DNA of 22,123 nt, taken from the NCBI GenBank assembly GCA_964416065.1, contig CAYQCL010000037.1, positions 1 through 22,123 on the forward strand, in the 5' to 3' direction. The stretch comes from Limiplasma sp964416065 (GTDB lineage: Bacteria > Bacillota > Clostridia > Christensenellales > Aristaeellaceae). The notes below the pieces were generated by a model that saw only the letters and a program-made list of their open reading frames with translations, was not told the DNA's origin and made no database searches. Below are positions 13,644 through 21,040 of this stretch, piece after piece. The number at the start of each line of letters is the position of its first letter. Within the stretch, counting starts at the first letter, position 1. The translations under genes and the position numbers were made by a program.

Positions 13644-15122
13644 GTGCAATCGGACGGCAATCAGCCTCAGGGGCCCTACGATCCCTACTCGGCTGGGCAG
13701 ATGCAGAATAATCCATGGCCGCTGACCGGCACGCCGACGCAGGCGACGCCCGATATGAATGGCCAGATGCGGCAGGGACAGCCGTTGTGGCCGCAGGGGC
13801 AGCAGCCGCCCTATCAGCAGCTCACTCCTGAGCAGATCCAGCAGATGCAATATGAGGCCTATATGCAGCAGATGCCGTCTCAGCCTACGGTACAGCAGCC
13901 GCCTCAGCCGGTGAAGGCCAAGAAAAAGCACAGAAAAAAGGGAAATGGAGGTCAGCTGTGGAAGGCGGTAATCGCGTTGATCGTCATCGGTGGCGTGGCG
14001 TGGTACTTCCTGAAGGATATGATCAGTCAGCCGATGCAAAGCACGGCCCTGATCGAGATGGGAACGCTGGGAACCTCCTATTCAGGCGATGCGCTGATCG
14101 TCCGCGACGAGACGGCCTATGATGACGAGGGCGTTCAGAACATCGACTATGTGGCCCAGGAGGGCAGCGTCGTTTACCGCGGAGATGTGATCTGCTACGT
14201 CTACTCCACCGGTTACAGCACCAAGGAGATGACGACGCTTCAGGATTATCGCGACCAGATCAAGGACTATCAGCAGACGCTTTTGAAGAGCGAGACCGCT
14301 TACGATCAGAAGATGACCCGCTTGGAGAGCGAGGTCATCGAGCGTGGGCTGGAGGTTAGAAGCCTCGTCCAGGGAGCGCGGGGAAATCTGATCAATCAGG
14401 AGGCAATTGTCGCTACGGCCATTACCCAGCGGCAGAGCTATTTCCGCAGCAAATACTCCAGCGATATGCGCCTCAACCGCCTGTATGACGATGAAAGCAC
14501 CCAGCAGCAGCGTATCGACAGCTGGATCAAGCAGAAGGTAGCGACTGAGGAAAGGATCGTCAGCTTCTACACGGACGGCTTCGAGACGGTTTCGCAAAAT
14601 TACGATCAGTATACCCCCACTCAGGTGCGCTCCATGATCAACGGGGAAAAGCCGGCGGTGAGCACAGCGGCGCGCGGACGCACCGATCTGTATCGGCTGG
14701 TCAAGCAGAACAACTATGTTGTCCTGATGCTTGTCAAGGACAGTAGCTGGAATCCGGTTGAGGGAACGGTGTATAAGCTGGTGCTTGAGCAGTTTTCCAA
14801 CACCGTGGTCGACGCGAGGGTGCTTTCCTTTACACGTTCGGGCGGAGAACTGTTACTCAGATTGGCGGTTATCGGCGATGTGACGGATGTCCTATATATG
14901 AGAACCTGTCAGGCGCAGCTGGGTGAATATGTAGACTGCCTGCTCGTGCCGCAGGGAGCGCTTTACACGCAGAACAACGCGACGGGCGTGGTGGTTGTAA
15001 CATCGGAAAACCAGGTGTTTGTGCCGGTCAACGTCCTGAGCCAGGAAGACGGCAGAGCCTATATTACGGCGGTTCAAACGGGTGTCCTGACGGAGGGACA
15101 GACGGTGCGTCTGTTTCAGTAA
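13644..15122 (+). CDS. HlyD-like membrane-fusion protein with Gln/Pro-rich cytoplasmic tail
   Basis: The 492-residue protein has an N-terminal tail (1-90) very rich in Gln, Pro and Met, then a basic stretch KAKKKHRKKG and one membrane helix (about 106-125, WKAVIALIVIGGVAWYFL). The extracellular part has a lipoyl-like half motif (VAQEGSVVYRGDVICYVY), a coiled coil (about 195-290), and a beta-rich C-terminal domain ending in VITAVQTGVLTEGQTVRL-like strands, as in membrane-fusion adaptors. No transporter partner is nearby. The start codon is GTG at 13644, with a 12-base exact match to the 16S anti-Shine-Dalgarno tail. In Clostridia a similar gene often precedes the YlmE-SepF genes, so a link to envelope assembly at the division site is likely but unproven. 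Confidence 0.78.
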   Translation: MQSDGNQPQGPYDPYSAGQMQNNPWPLTGTPTQATPDMNGQMRQGQPLWPQGQQPPYQQLTPEQIQQMQYEAYMQQMPSQPTVQQPPQPVKAKKKHRKKGNGGQLWKAVIALIVIGGVAWYFLKDMISQPMQSTALIEMGTLGTSYSGDALIVRDETAYDDEGVQNIDYVAQEGSVVYRGDVICYVYSTGYSTKEMTTLQDYRDQIKDYQQTLLKSETAYDQKMTRLESEVIERGLEVRSLVQGARGNLINQEAIVATAITQRQSYFRSKYSSDMRLNRLYDDESTQQQRIDSWIKQKVATEERIVSFYTDGFETVSQNYDQYTPTQVRSMINGEKPAVSTAARGRTDLYRLVKQNNYVVLMLVKDSSWNPVEGTVYKLVLEQFSNTVVDARVLSFTRSGGELLLRLAVIGDVTDVLYMRTCQAQLGEYVDCLLVPQGALYTQNNATGVVVVTSENQVFVPVNVLSQEDGRAYITAVQTGVLTEGQTVRLFQ

Positions 15123-15152
15123 AAGGCTTTCATGAACGGGGTGAGTATGGCA

Positions 15153-15881
15153 ATGCAGGAAAACGTTGAAAAATCGACATCTTCCCCCCTTTTGGAGGAG
15201 CTGGACAGCCAGGTGCTGAGATGGAATGTGTCAAACATTTTGGAGAAATTAGACAAAAATCGGTATCAAAATTCTCCTCCAGCAAAGCTAGTCGCCGTGA
15301 CCAAGACGGTTTCACCGGCGATCATCAACGAGCTAAAGCCCTTAAAAATCTTCGATATCGCGGAAAACCGCGCCCAGGTTGCACTGCCCAAGCTGCCAAA
15401 AATCGCGCCGGAATTTCGGCTACACTGGATTGGAAGGTTGCAAACCAACAAAGTTAAATATATAATAGAACATGTATGTTTGCTGCACACGCTTGACCGC
15501 ATCGCGCTAGCGCAGGAGGTCAACCGTCGCGCGGGAGAGCATGGATTAATCATGCCGGCACTCGTGCAGGTCAATATTGCGCGGGAACCGCAAAAGGGCG
15601 GCATGCCTCCGGAAGAAGTGCTTGGGTTTCTCAGACAGATGCGGGATTTTCCCAACATTCATGTCCAGGGCCTGATGAGCATCATGCCGCTGGATGCTTC
15701 GCCCGAGGTGCTGACCGGCTTTTTCAGAGGGATGCGCACGCTGTTTGAAAGACTGCGTGAGGAGGCCGTGGATGGCGTTGAAATGCGGGAGCTTTCAATG
15801 GGCATGTCCAACGATTTTGAATTGGCTGCGCGGGAAGGCGCTACGATGGTGCGGATCGGTACGGCGTTATATCGCGTATGA
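15153..15881 (+). CDS. YggS/YlmE family pyridoxal-phosphate-binding protein
   Basis: This PLP homeostasis protein has an alanine-racemase-like TIM barrel with no known reaction. Lys51 in KLVAVTKT is the PLP lysine. HWIGRLQTNKVKYI, GLMSIMP and the phosphate-binding LSMGMSNDFELAAREGATMV and RIGTALYR match the family. The start is uncertain: ATGs at 15132, 15147 and 15153 are all in frame. I chose 15153 because GGTGA at 15140-15144 is well spaced; even so the N-terminus is about 15 residues longer than usual. ENRAQVALPK replaces the common GENxVQE. It lies between the membrane-fusion gene and sepF, as ylmE does in Bacillus. Confidence 0.92.
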   Translation: MQENVEKSTSSPLLEELDSQVLRWNVSNILEKLDKNRYQNSPPAKLVAVTKTVSPAIINELKPLKIFDIAENRAQVALPKLPKIAPEFRLHWIGRLQTNKVKYIIEHVCLLHTLDRIALAQEVNRRAGEHGLIMPALVQVNIAREPQKGGMPPEEVLGFLRQMRDFPNIHVQGLMSIMPLDASPEVLTGFFRGMRTLFERLREEAVDGVEMRELSMGMSNDFELAAREGATMVRIGTALYRV

Positions 15882-15903
15882 TCCGTCATAGGGGGTTCGT
15901 CGA

Positions 15904-16893
15904 TTGGGAATCTTTCGCAGGGTAGGAGATTGGCTGACGGAAAAGAGTGACCGCTTTATCCGAGGAGAGACGGATGGACAGAGCGGTTATTATGCTACCC
16001 GAGAGGCCGAGCAGGCTTATGGCGGCTACGGAACGGAGGCGGCCGAGCAGGGGCAGGAGGGCGATGAGGGCGAGGATAACGTCCGTCAGCCGCTTGATCC
16101 CTTTGGACATGGCGACGGCGAGTATGGCGGACGTGTGCCCTATCGCAGCCGCTATGATATCGAGCGGGAGGCGCAGCAGCAGCCTGTGCAGCAGGCCGCG
16201 CCTCAGCAGATACCCGCCTATCAGCAGCAGGCCCAGCCACAGACGCAGCGTGTTCAGCCCCAACAGGCTCCCTCGTATCAGCAGCCTGTGCAGCAAAATT
16301 ACGCGCAGTCTGCCGGAAACGTGGTTCCCTTTCCAGGGATGCAGCGCAGTCCGGACGGATCGGTCTACGCGCATGTGGAATATATCGTTTTGTTGCGCAG
16401 CCGCAACGAATGCAAAGACGTTATCGCTTATATCAAGACCAACGCGTCGGTGTTTCTCAACATGGAGTTTATCGCCAGCGACAACGAGCGCCAGCGCTGC
16501 GTGGATATGCTCAGCGGCGCCGCGTACACATTGGGCTGCGCGTTAAACAAGATTTCACCACGCGGCATCTACCTCATTTCCGCGCCTTCGGTACGCGTAG
16601 TGCTGGATCCCGCGATGCAGAAATTTGCCGTCGCGCCGGAGGCGCAGGGCTTTGTCAGACAGCGCTATGAAACAGAAAGCTATCGCGGGGGATATGGGTA
16701 TCAGCAGCAGGCCGAGCAGGCGACGGATCATCAGTATCAGCCCCCAGTCACCGGCTTTTCGTCCGGTTCCCCCACAACGCGCTTCCAGACGCAGGGGACG
16801 CAGCGCATGCCGACCAGCTTTGGAAGCGTGATGGCCGGCAACGCGACAGGCATGTACCAACCGGCGCCTGCATATGCCGCTGCTCAGCAATAA
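15904..16893 (+). CDS. sepF: SepF-like cell division protein, unusually long
   Basis: SepF tethers FtsZ to the membrane and helps septum formation. The TTG start at 15904 has GGGGG eight bases upstream and yields an N-terminal amphipathic helix GIFRRVGDWLTEK, the membrane anchor known in SepF. The core domain is at 157-232 (HVEYIVLLRSRNECKDVIAY through GIYLISAPSVRV). Between them lies a long acidic then Gln/Pro-rich linker (about 20-150), and after the core an extra Gln/Tyr/Ser-rich tail (235-329). At 329 residues it is about twice the usual 150. The linker composition matches the tail of the membrane-fusion protein two genes upstream. Downstream neighbours ylmG, ylmH and divIVA support the call. 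Confidence 0.92.
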   Translation: MGIFRRVGDWLTEKSDRFIRGETDGQSGYYATREAEQAYGGYGTEAAEQGQEGDEGEDNVRQPLDPFGHGDGEYGGRVPYRSRYDIEREAQQQPVQQAAPQQIPAYQQQAQPQTQRVQPQQAPSYQQPVQQNYAQSAGNVVPFPGMQRSPDGSVYAHVEYIVLLRSRNECKDVIAYIKTNASVFLNMEFIASDNERQRCVDMLSGAAYTLGCALNKISPRGIYLISAPSVRVVLDPAMQKFAVAPEAQGFVRQRYETESYRGGYGYQQQAEQATDHQYQPPVTGFSSGSPTTRFQTQGTQRMPTSFGSVMAGNATGMYQPAPAYAAAQQ

Positions 16894-16997
16894 GCGAGGA
16901 CAGTCAAAAAACACCGGAATCGGTTTTGCTTTAGATAACCTTTTTTATGACTCCGTGATTGTCCGCGTTATGTAAGCGGAGAGAAGGAGGAAGAGCA

Positions 16998-17276
16998 ATG
17001 CTTTCATTCTTGGCGGGCGTAATCATTTGGGTGTTGCAGCTGATCAATCTTGTCCTGTTGATTTACTGCGTGATGACCTTTGTCATGCCTCAGAGCGATC
17101 TTACGCGCAAGGCGGCCGGTTACGTCGAGCCGATTCTTGATCCCTTCCGCAAGCTTCTGTATCGCTATTTTCCAAAGCTGCGCGGGATGGCTGTGGACTT
17201 CTCGCCGGTCGCGGTATGGGCTGCCATTCAGATCATCATCTGGATCTTGAATCTGTTAAGGCGCGTATTGTTCTAA
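16998..17276 (+). CDS. YggT family membrane protein (YlmG)
   Basis: A 92-residue protein with two hydrophobic segments, at about 4-26 and 66-88. Between them is the conserved family loop: the YVEPILDPFRKLLYRYFPKL segment, then DFSPVAVWAAIQI. YggT proteins are needed for normal envelope or nucleoid organisation in several bacteria, with no defined reaction. GGAGG lies eight bases upstream of the ATG. A 104-base gap separates it from sepF and I see no clear promoter there. Its stop codon overlaps the next start by one base. Confidence 0.93.
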   Translation: MLSFLAGVIIWVLQLINLVLLIYCVMTFVMPQSDLTRKAAGYVEPILDPFRKLLYRYFPKLRGMAVDFSPVAVWAAIQIIIWILNLLRRVLF

Positions 17277-18031
17277 TGCGCGGCGAGGGGGATATCGCGC
17301 AGACCGCGCGGCGGCTTGACGAACTGGCCACGCGGGCGGAACGTGTCGGAAGGCCCTGCTTCAGCGGCTTTCTTTCCCCGCCGGAGGCCGAGCTCGCCAA
17401 GGTATCGGGGAAGAGGATGGGCGTAAAGGTGCGGCTGGAAGGCGGCTTTGAGGAAGCGGAGCGGCGCATGGCCTGCTTTTCCCCTTCGGACGGCGGGGAG
17501 AATTCCTTTCCGATTGCCGCGTTGGAGCTTAGATGGCCGCATCAAAGCGCGCCGGAGCACAGAGACATTTTGGGCAGCGTGATGGGTCTCGGACTGAAGC
17601 GACAATGCGTAGGCGATATTGTAGTCATGGAGCAATGGGCCTGTCTCTTTGCGGAGACGATGATGGCTGAGCATATCGCTCAGGCCCTGACAAGTGTCGG
17701 CCGTGTCAAGCTTCAGACGGTGATTCTGGACGCCTGGCCACGGATTGAAACGCCTCAGGGGATGGAAATACGGGACACCGTTTCAAGCCTTCGCCTGGAC
17801 GCGGTTCTAAGCGGCGGCTTTGGAATTTCTCGCGCCTGCGCGGCTGAACTGATCGCCTCGGGCCGCGTCAAGCTATGCCATCTGCCCTCTGACAGACCGG
17901 ACGCGCGGGTTAAGCAGGGTGACGCGATTTCCGCGCGTGGATTTGGCCGCCTCGTCATAGAAGAGATCGGCGGGCCAACCAAAAAGGGCAGGCTACCCAT
18001 CAAGATGGTTCGATACGGCGCACGCCGGTAA
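17276..18031 (+). CDS. YlmH-like S4-domain RNA-binding protein
   Basis: The 251-residue protein has an N-terminal region with RHDR-type blocks (RDILGSVMGLGLKRQCVGDI, then FAETMMAEHIAQAL) and a C-terminal S4 RNA-binding domain at about 172-230 (RLDAVLSGGFGISRACAAEL, then ASGRVKL). Bacillus YlmH is linked to ribosome rescue and binds 50S-peptidyl-tRNA complexes; that role is taken from published homologues, not visible here. The ATG overlaps the ylmG stop (TAATG), so it is translationally coupled. The ribosome site is weak, in line with coupling. Confidence 0.9.
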   Translation: MRGEGDIAQTARRLDELATRAERVGRPCFSGFLSPPEAELAKVSGKRMGVKVRLEGGFEEAERRMACFSPSDGGENSFPIAALELRWPHQSAPEHRDILGSVMGLGLKRQCVGDIVVMEQWACLFAETMMAEHIAQALTSVGRVKLQTVILDAWPRIETPQGMEIRDTVSSLRLDAVLSGGFGISRACAAELIASGRVKLCHLPSDRPDARVKQGDAISARGFGRLVIEEIGGPTKKGRLPIKMVRYGARR

Positions 18032-18065
18032 GATAGAATGTAGACGACGAAAGGAGTTAGAAATT

Positions 18066-18575
18066 ATGGCCTTGACAATCGACGATATCTACGACAAAGA
18101 GTTTGCGCTCAAGGGCGGCGGATATGATCGAAACGATGTGGATCAGTTCCTGGATGAGATTTGTGACGAGATGACCAATATGCAGGAGCGCATTGACCAG
18201 CTCGAGGCGGATCTTAAGCAGGCGCGTGCTGACGCCGAGGCCGCGAGGTCAGTCGTAAGGCCCGCTCCTCAGCCGGTGGTGAAATCGGAAGCACCGGTCG
18301 CCCGGACCAGTGAAACGCTTGAGAGCATTTTGATCAGCGCGCAGAAGCTGGCCGATGAGGCGGTTGAAAACGCAAAGGGAAAAGCGACGGCCATCGTAAA
18401 GGAAGCCGAGGAAAAGGCCAGCCAAATTGTGGATGACGCCCAGGGCGAGAAAGCGACGCTGGCCTCGGAAATCGAAACGCTTCGCAAGACCGCCACGGAA
18501 TACCGTGAGGGTTTCCTTGCGCTGGTGAACAAGCATAAGGCGCTTCTGGAGAAGGATGACTTTTTCTCCAAGTAA
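18066..18575 (+). CDS. divIVA: DivIVA domain cell division/polarity protein
   Basis: A 169-residue coiled-coil protein with an N-terminal DivIVA lipid-binding domain (ALTIDDIYDKEFALKGGGYD, then NDVDQFLDEICDEM). Coiled coils cover about 28-65 and 85-150, split by a Pro-rich hinge around residues 68-80. DivIVA marks negatively curved membrane at poles and septa and recruits partners. In Bacillus the membrane-inserting loop has Phe17-Arg18; here both positions are Gly (KGGGY). AAAGGAG lies ahead of the ATG. It is the last gene of the division cluster and is followed by a terminator shared with the convergent methyltransferase gene. Confidence 0.94.
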   Translation: MALTIDDIYDKEFALKGGGYDRNDVDQFLDEICDEMTNMQERIDQLEADLKQARADAEAARSVVRPAPQPVVKSEAPVARTSETLESILISAQKLADEAVENAKGKATAIVKEAEEKASQIVDDAQGEKATLASEIETLRKTATEYREGFLALVNKHKALLEKDDFFSK

Positions 18576-18593
18576 AACGACGCTTGGGATCAT

Positions 18594-18625
18594 GAAAAGG
18601 AGCTGCTATTGGGCGGCTCCTTTTC
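18594..18625. terminator. Bidirectional terminator between divIVA and rlmA-like gene
   Basis: A perfect ten-pair stem (GAAAAGGAGC with GCTCCTTTTC, 12-base loop) ends in TTTTC on either strand. It sits between two converging genes, 18 bases after the divIVA stop and 12 bases from the end of the methyltransferase gene. Confidence 0.75.
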
Positions 18626-18637
18626 ACGCGCCCGCGA

Positions 18638-19489
18638 TTATGGAAGGCGGCAGCGCAGGATGCGCATTTGGATGGTTATTTCATCCAGCGTAAGCCCGCA
18701 CAGCACCTCCTCAGAAACCGAAAAGGTCATTGGCGTCATGCGCAGGAAGGCATATGACTGCGCGGGCGAAAGCGGACGCGTTTCGTTCACCGGTGTTTCC
18801 TCCAATATTTGAGCGTGCTCTCCCAAACGGCTGAGAACAAGAGAGTTGTCATAGACGTCGCCGCCGCGCAGATAATCCGCGACAGCAAGACGTACCTGCC
18901 TGAGATAGCCGGCCTCCGGAACGACCTTGATGAGCTCGCCGTTCCACGAAAGCACGCGGCGGAATTCCGCGTAATCAGCGGGGGTAAGCACGTCCAAAAG
19001 AACATCGACCGCGCCATTGGCAAAGGGAAGCCGCTTGAGATCACCCACCAGCCAATGCTCCCTATCTCCGCCACGCGCTGCGGCCGCAATGGCATCGCGG
19101 CTCAGGTCAAGGCCAACCACCGTCGCGTTGGGAAAGCGCTGGGAGACGGCATGCGCGTAATACCCCTCCCCGCATCCAATATCCAGCAGCGTAAAGGGGC
19201 GCGAGCCAAAACGCCTATGGAGCATATCCAGGATCGCGTCGGCCACGGGCTGGTAAAATCCGTCCTCGAAAACACGCGTACGGTTCTCAAAAAGACCCGC
19301 GCCATACTTTTCCAGAGCCTGATTGTGCGTCGGGGCCAGATTCGCGTAGCCGCGGCGGCTCAGGTCAAAGCAATGCCCCTGTGCGCAAACAAGGCTTTGG
19401 TTCGTCGAGGAGAAGATCCCGCCGCATATTGGACAGCGCAGCTTCGCAAGAAGCGAGGAGCACTTTTGAGCGAGCACGGCGGTTTTCAT
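18638..19489 (-). CDS. RlmA/TlrB-type 23S rRNA (guanine-N1) methyltransferase
   Basis: A 283-residue SAM-dependent methyltransferase with an N-terminal zinc knuckle (Cys19, Cys22, Cys35, His39 in CPICGG...CAQGHCFD) and SAM motif I LLDIGCGEGYY at 101-111. The pattern after the zinc site, FDLSRRGYANLAP, is typical of RlmA, which methylates G745 or G748 in 23S rRNA helix 35; TlrB members give macrolide resistance. Which guanine is modified here cannot be told. GAAGGAAG lies upstream of the ATG at 19489. The gene diverges from the MATE exporter gene 92 bases away. That pairing might suggest a drug-protection function, but this is speculation. Confidence 0.9.
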   Translation of the reverse strand: MKTAVLAQKCSSLLAKLRCPICGGIFSSTNQSLVCAQGHCFDLSRRGYANLAPTHNQALEKYGAGLFENRTRVFEDGFYQPVADAILDMLHRRFGSRPFTLLDIGCGEGYYAHAVSQRFPNATVVGLDLSRDAIAAAARGGDREHWLVGDLKRLPFANGAVDVLLDVLTPADYAEFRRVLSWNGELIKVVPEAGYLRQVRLAVADYLRGGDVYDNSLVLSRLGEHAQILEETPVNETRPLSPAQSYAFLRMTPMTFSVSEEVLCGLTLDEITIQMRILRCRLP

Positions 19490-19581
19490 AGAGCACTTCC
19501 TTCAGAAAAGATTGGGGAAGGGTTTCGACAGGAAGAGAATGGATCCCTGCCACGGACAGAATACAAAGGGGAGAAAGATAC

Positions 19582-20934
19582 ATGATCTTGTGCAAGGATA
19601 AGGCGTTTTACCGCCGCGCGGCACATCTGACGGCCTTTATTGCGCTACAAAACGTGATCGTCTGTTTCGTCGGCCTGGTGGACAATGTCATGATCGGCGC
19701 GTATTCGCAGGACGCTCTGTCCGGCGTTGCCCTGGCTAATCAGATACAGTTTTTGCTCCAGATGATTATTAGCGGCATGGGCGAGGGAATGGCGGTGCTT
19801 ACGGCGCAATACTGGGGCACGCGACGGCTTGGGCCCATACGGCGGGTGCTGGCGATTGCGTTGGAAATAACCGGACTGGTGTGCGGCCTCTTTTTCGCGG
19901 CTGTACAGATATGTCCTGAAGGAATTTTAGGGCTGCTGACTATGGAGAAGGCCGCTATTGCCGAGGGCGCGGCTTACATGCGCATTGTCAGCTTTTCCTA
20001 TCTGTTCTTTGGTACCGGAATGATTCTTGTAAGCGCGCAGCGAAGCATTGAAAACGTACGTGTCGGCATGGTTTCCTCGTCGGCGGGACTGGTGACAAAC
20101 ATCGCGCTTAACTGGATGTTTATCTTCGGAAATCTGGGCGCGCCGCGCATGGGAGCAAGGGGCGCGGCGCTGGCGACGCTCATTGCGCGTGCTGTGGAAT
20201 GCGGTGTTGCGTTGCTTTACACCTATGAGCTGGATCGAAAGCTCAAGGGTGTGCTTAGCGACTTTCTGCATCCGGATCGAACCATGGTTCGTGATTTTAT
20301 CCGCGTGGCGCTTCCGGTGGCGGGTACAGGCGCGAGTTGGGGAATCGCCCAGGCGATTCAGACGGCCGTGCTTGGTCACATGGGATCGTCCGCTATCGCG
20401 GCCAATTCCATCGCTAATTCGCTGTTTCAGGTCGTATCAGTGGTGGTATATGGGCTGGCCAGCGCCTCAAGCGTATTGATCGGTACGGCAGTGGGAAGCG
20501 ACGATCTGGATAACCTCAAGGGGTATGTCAACTCGCTTCAGCTGATGTGCCTGTTCGTGGGCGTTCTGACGGGCGCGGTGCTGTTCCTGAGCCGCGAAAT
20601 GGTACTGAGCCTGTATGCTGTCACGCCGGAGACGCTGGATATGGCGCACGGCTTTATGAACGTGCTTTCCGTTTCGGTCATCGGCACGGCCTATCAATGC
20701 GGCTGCCTGACGGGCATCGTTCGAGGCGGCGGGAACACCCGCTTTGTGCTCTATAACGATCTGATCTTCCAATGGGGTGTCGTACTGCCCCTGAGCATCC
20801 TTGCCGCCTTTGTCTGGAAGCTGGATCCTGTGATCGTTTTCTTCTGCCTCAAGAGCGATCAGCTTACCAAATGCCTGGTGGCCGTCTGGCAGGTCAACAG
20901 CTATCATTGGGTGCGCAAGGTAGCCCGCGAATGA
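19582..20934 (+). CDS. MATE family efflux transporter
   Basis: A 450-residue protein with about 12 membrane helices in two similar halves, as in multidrug and toxin extrusion exporters that use Na+ or H+ gradients. Visible family blocks are LVDNVMIGAYSQDALSGVAL-like residues in the first helices, ALNWMFIFGNLGAPRMGARG in the middle, and GCLTGIVRGGGNTRFVLYND near the C-terminus. GGGGAG lies eight bases before the ATG. The substrate is unknown; it belongs to the branch without the N-terminal Asp-rich motif of NorM as far as I can see. It is upstream of gap but ends before that gene's promoter, so it is probably a separate unit. Confidence 0.93.
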   Translation: MILCKDKAFYRRAAHLTAFIALQNVIVCFVGLVDNVMIGAYSQDALSGVALANQIQFLLQMIISGMGEGMAVLTAQYWGTRRLGPIRRVLAIALEITGLVCGLFFAAVQICPEGILGLLTMEKAAIAEGAAYMRIVSFSYLFFGTGMILVSAQRSIENVRVGMVSSSAGLVTNIALNWMFIFGNLGAPRMGARGAALATLIARAVECGVALLYTYELDRKLKGVLSDFLHPDRTMVRDFIRVALPVAGTGASWGIAQAIQTAVLGHMGSSAIAANSIANSLFQVVSVVVYGLASASSVLIGTAVGSDDLDNLKGYVNSLQLMCLFVGVLTGAVLFLSREMVLSLYAVTPETLDMAHGFMNVLSVSVIGTAYQCGCLTGIVRGGGNTRFVLYNDLIFQWGVVLPLSILAAFVWKLDPVIVFFCLKSDQLTKCLVAVWQVNSYHWVRKVARE

Positions 20935-20936
20935 TA

Positions 20937-20954
20937 TTGCAAATTTTTTCACAA
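20937..20954 (+). promoter_or_regulatory. Rex-like redox operator upstream of gap
   Basis: TTGCAAATTTTTTCACAA matches the Bacillus-type Rex site TTGTGAA-N4-TTCACAA at 12 of 14 fixed positions, with a perfect right half. It starts two bases after the MATE stop codon and lies 16 bases ahead of the gap -35 box. Rex senses NADH/NAD and is known to control gap in many Firmicutes; the rex gene is not in this window. Confidence 0.55.
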
Positions 20955-20970
20955 ACATCGGTTCTGCCTA

Positions 20971-21000
20971 TTGCAAAATGCGACGCATTTTTGGTAAAAT
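20971..21000 (+). promoter_or_regulatory. Promoter of gap with an inverted repeat in the spacer
   Basis: A -35 TTGCAA (20971-20976), an 18-base spacer and a -10 TAAAAT (20995-21000) lie 40 bases before the gap start codon. The spacer carries a perfect inverted repeat, AAAATGCG-A-CGCATTTT, at 20975-20991, placed where a bound repressor would block polymerase. Confidence 0.65.
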
Positions 21001-21040
21001 ACTCTGTGGGACAAAACAATTTTTAGGGAGGTACCCGCCA

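Noticed and set aside
16150..16310. CAG-rich DNA in sepF as a tandem repeat or CRISPR-like array
   Set aside because: The units are irregular and in frame, encoding the Gln/Pro-rich linker; there are no conserved repeats or spacers.
16900..16945. Weak hairpin with T-rich tail between sepF and ylmG as a terminator
   Set aside because: Only three GC pairs, with A-T pairs and a bulge, and the gene order is a conserved cluster; not convincing.
18009..18039. TAGAAT before divIVA as a promoter
   Set aside because: No -35 box at suitable spacing; the gene can be read from the upstream cluster.
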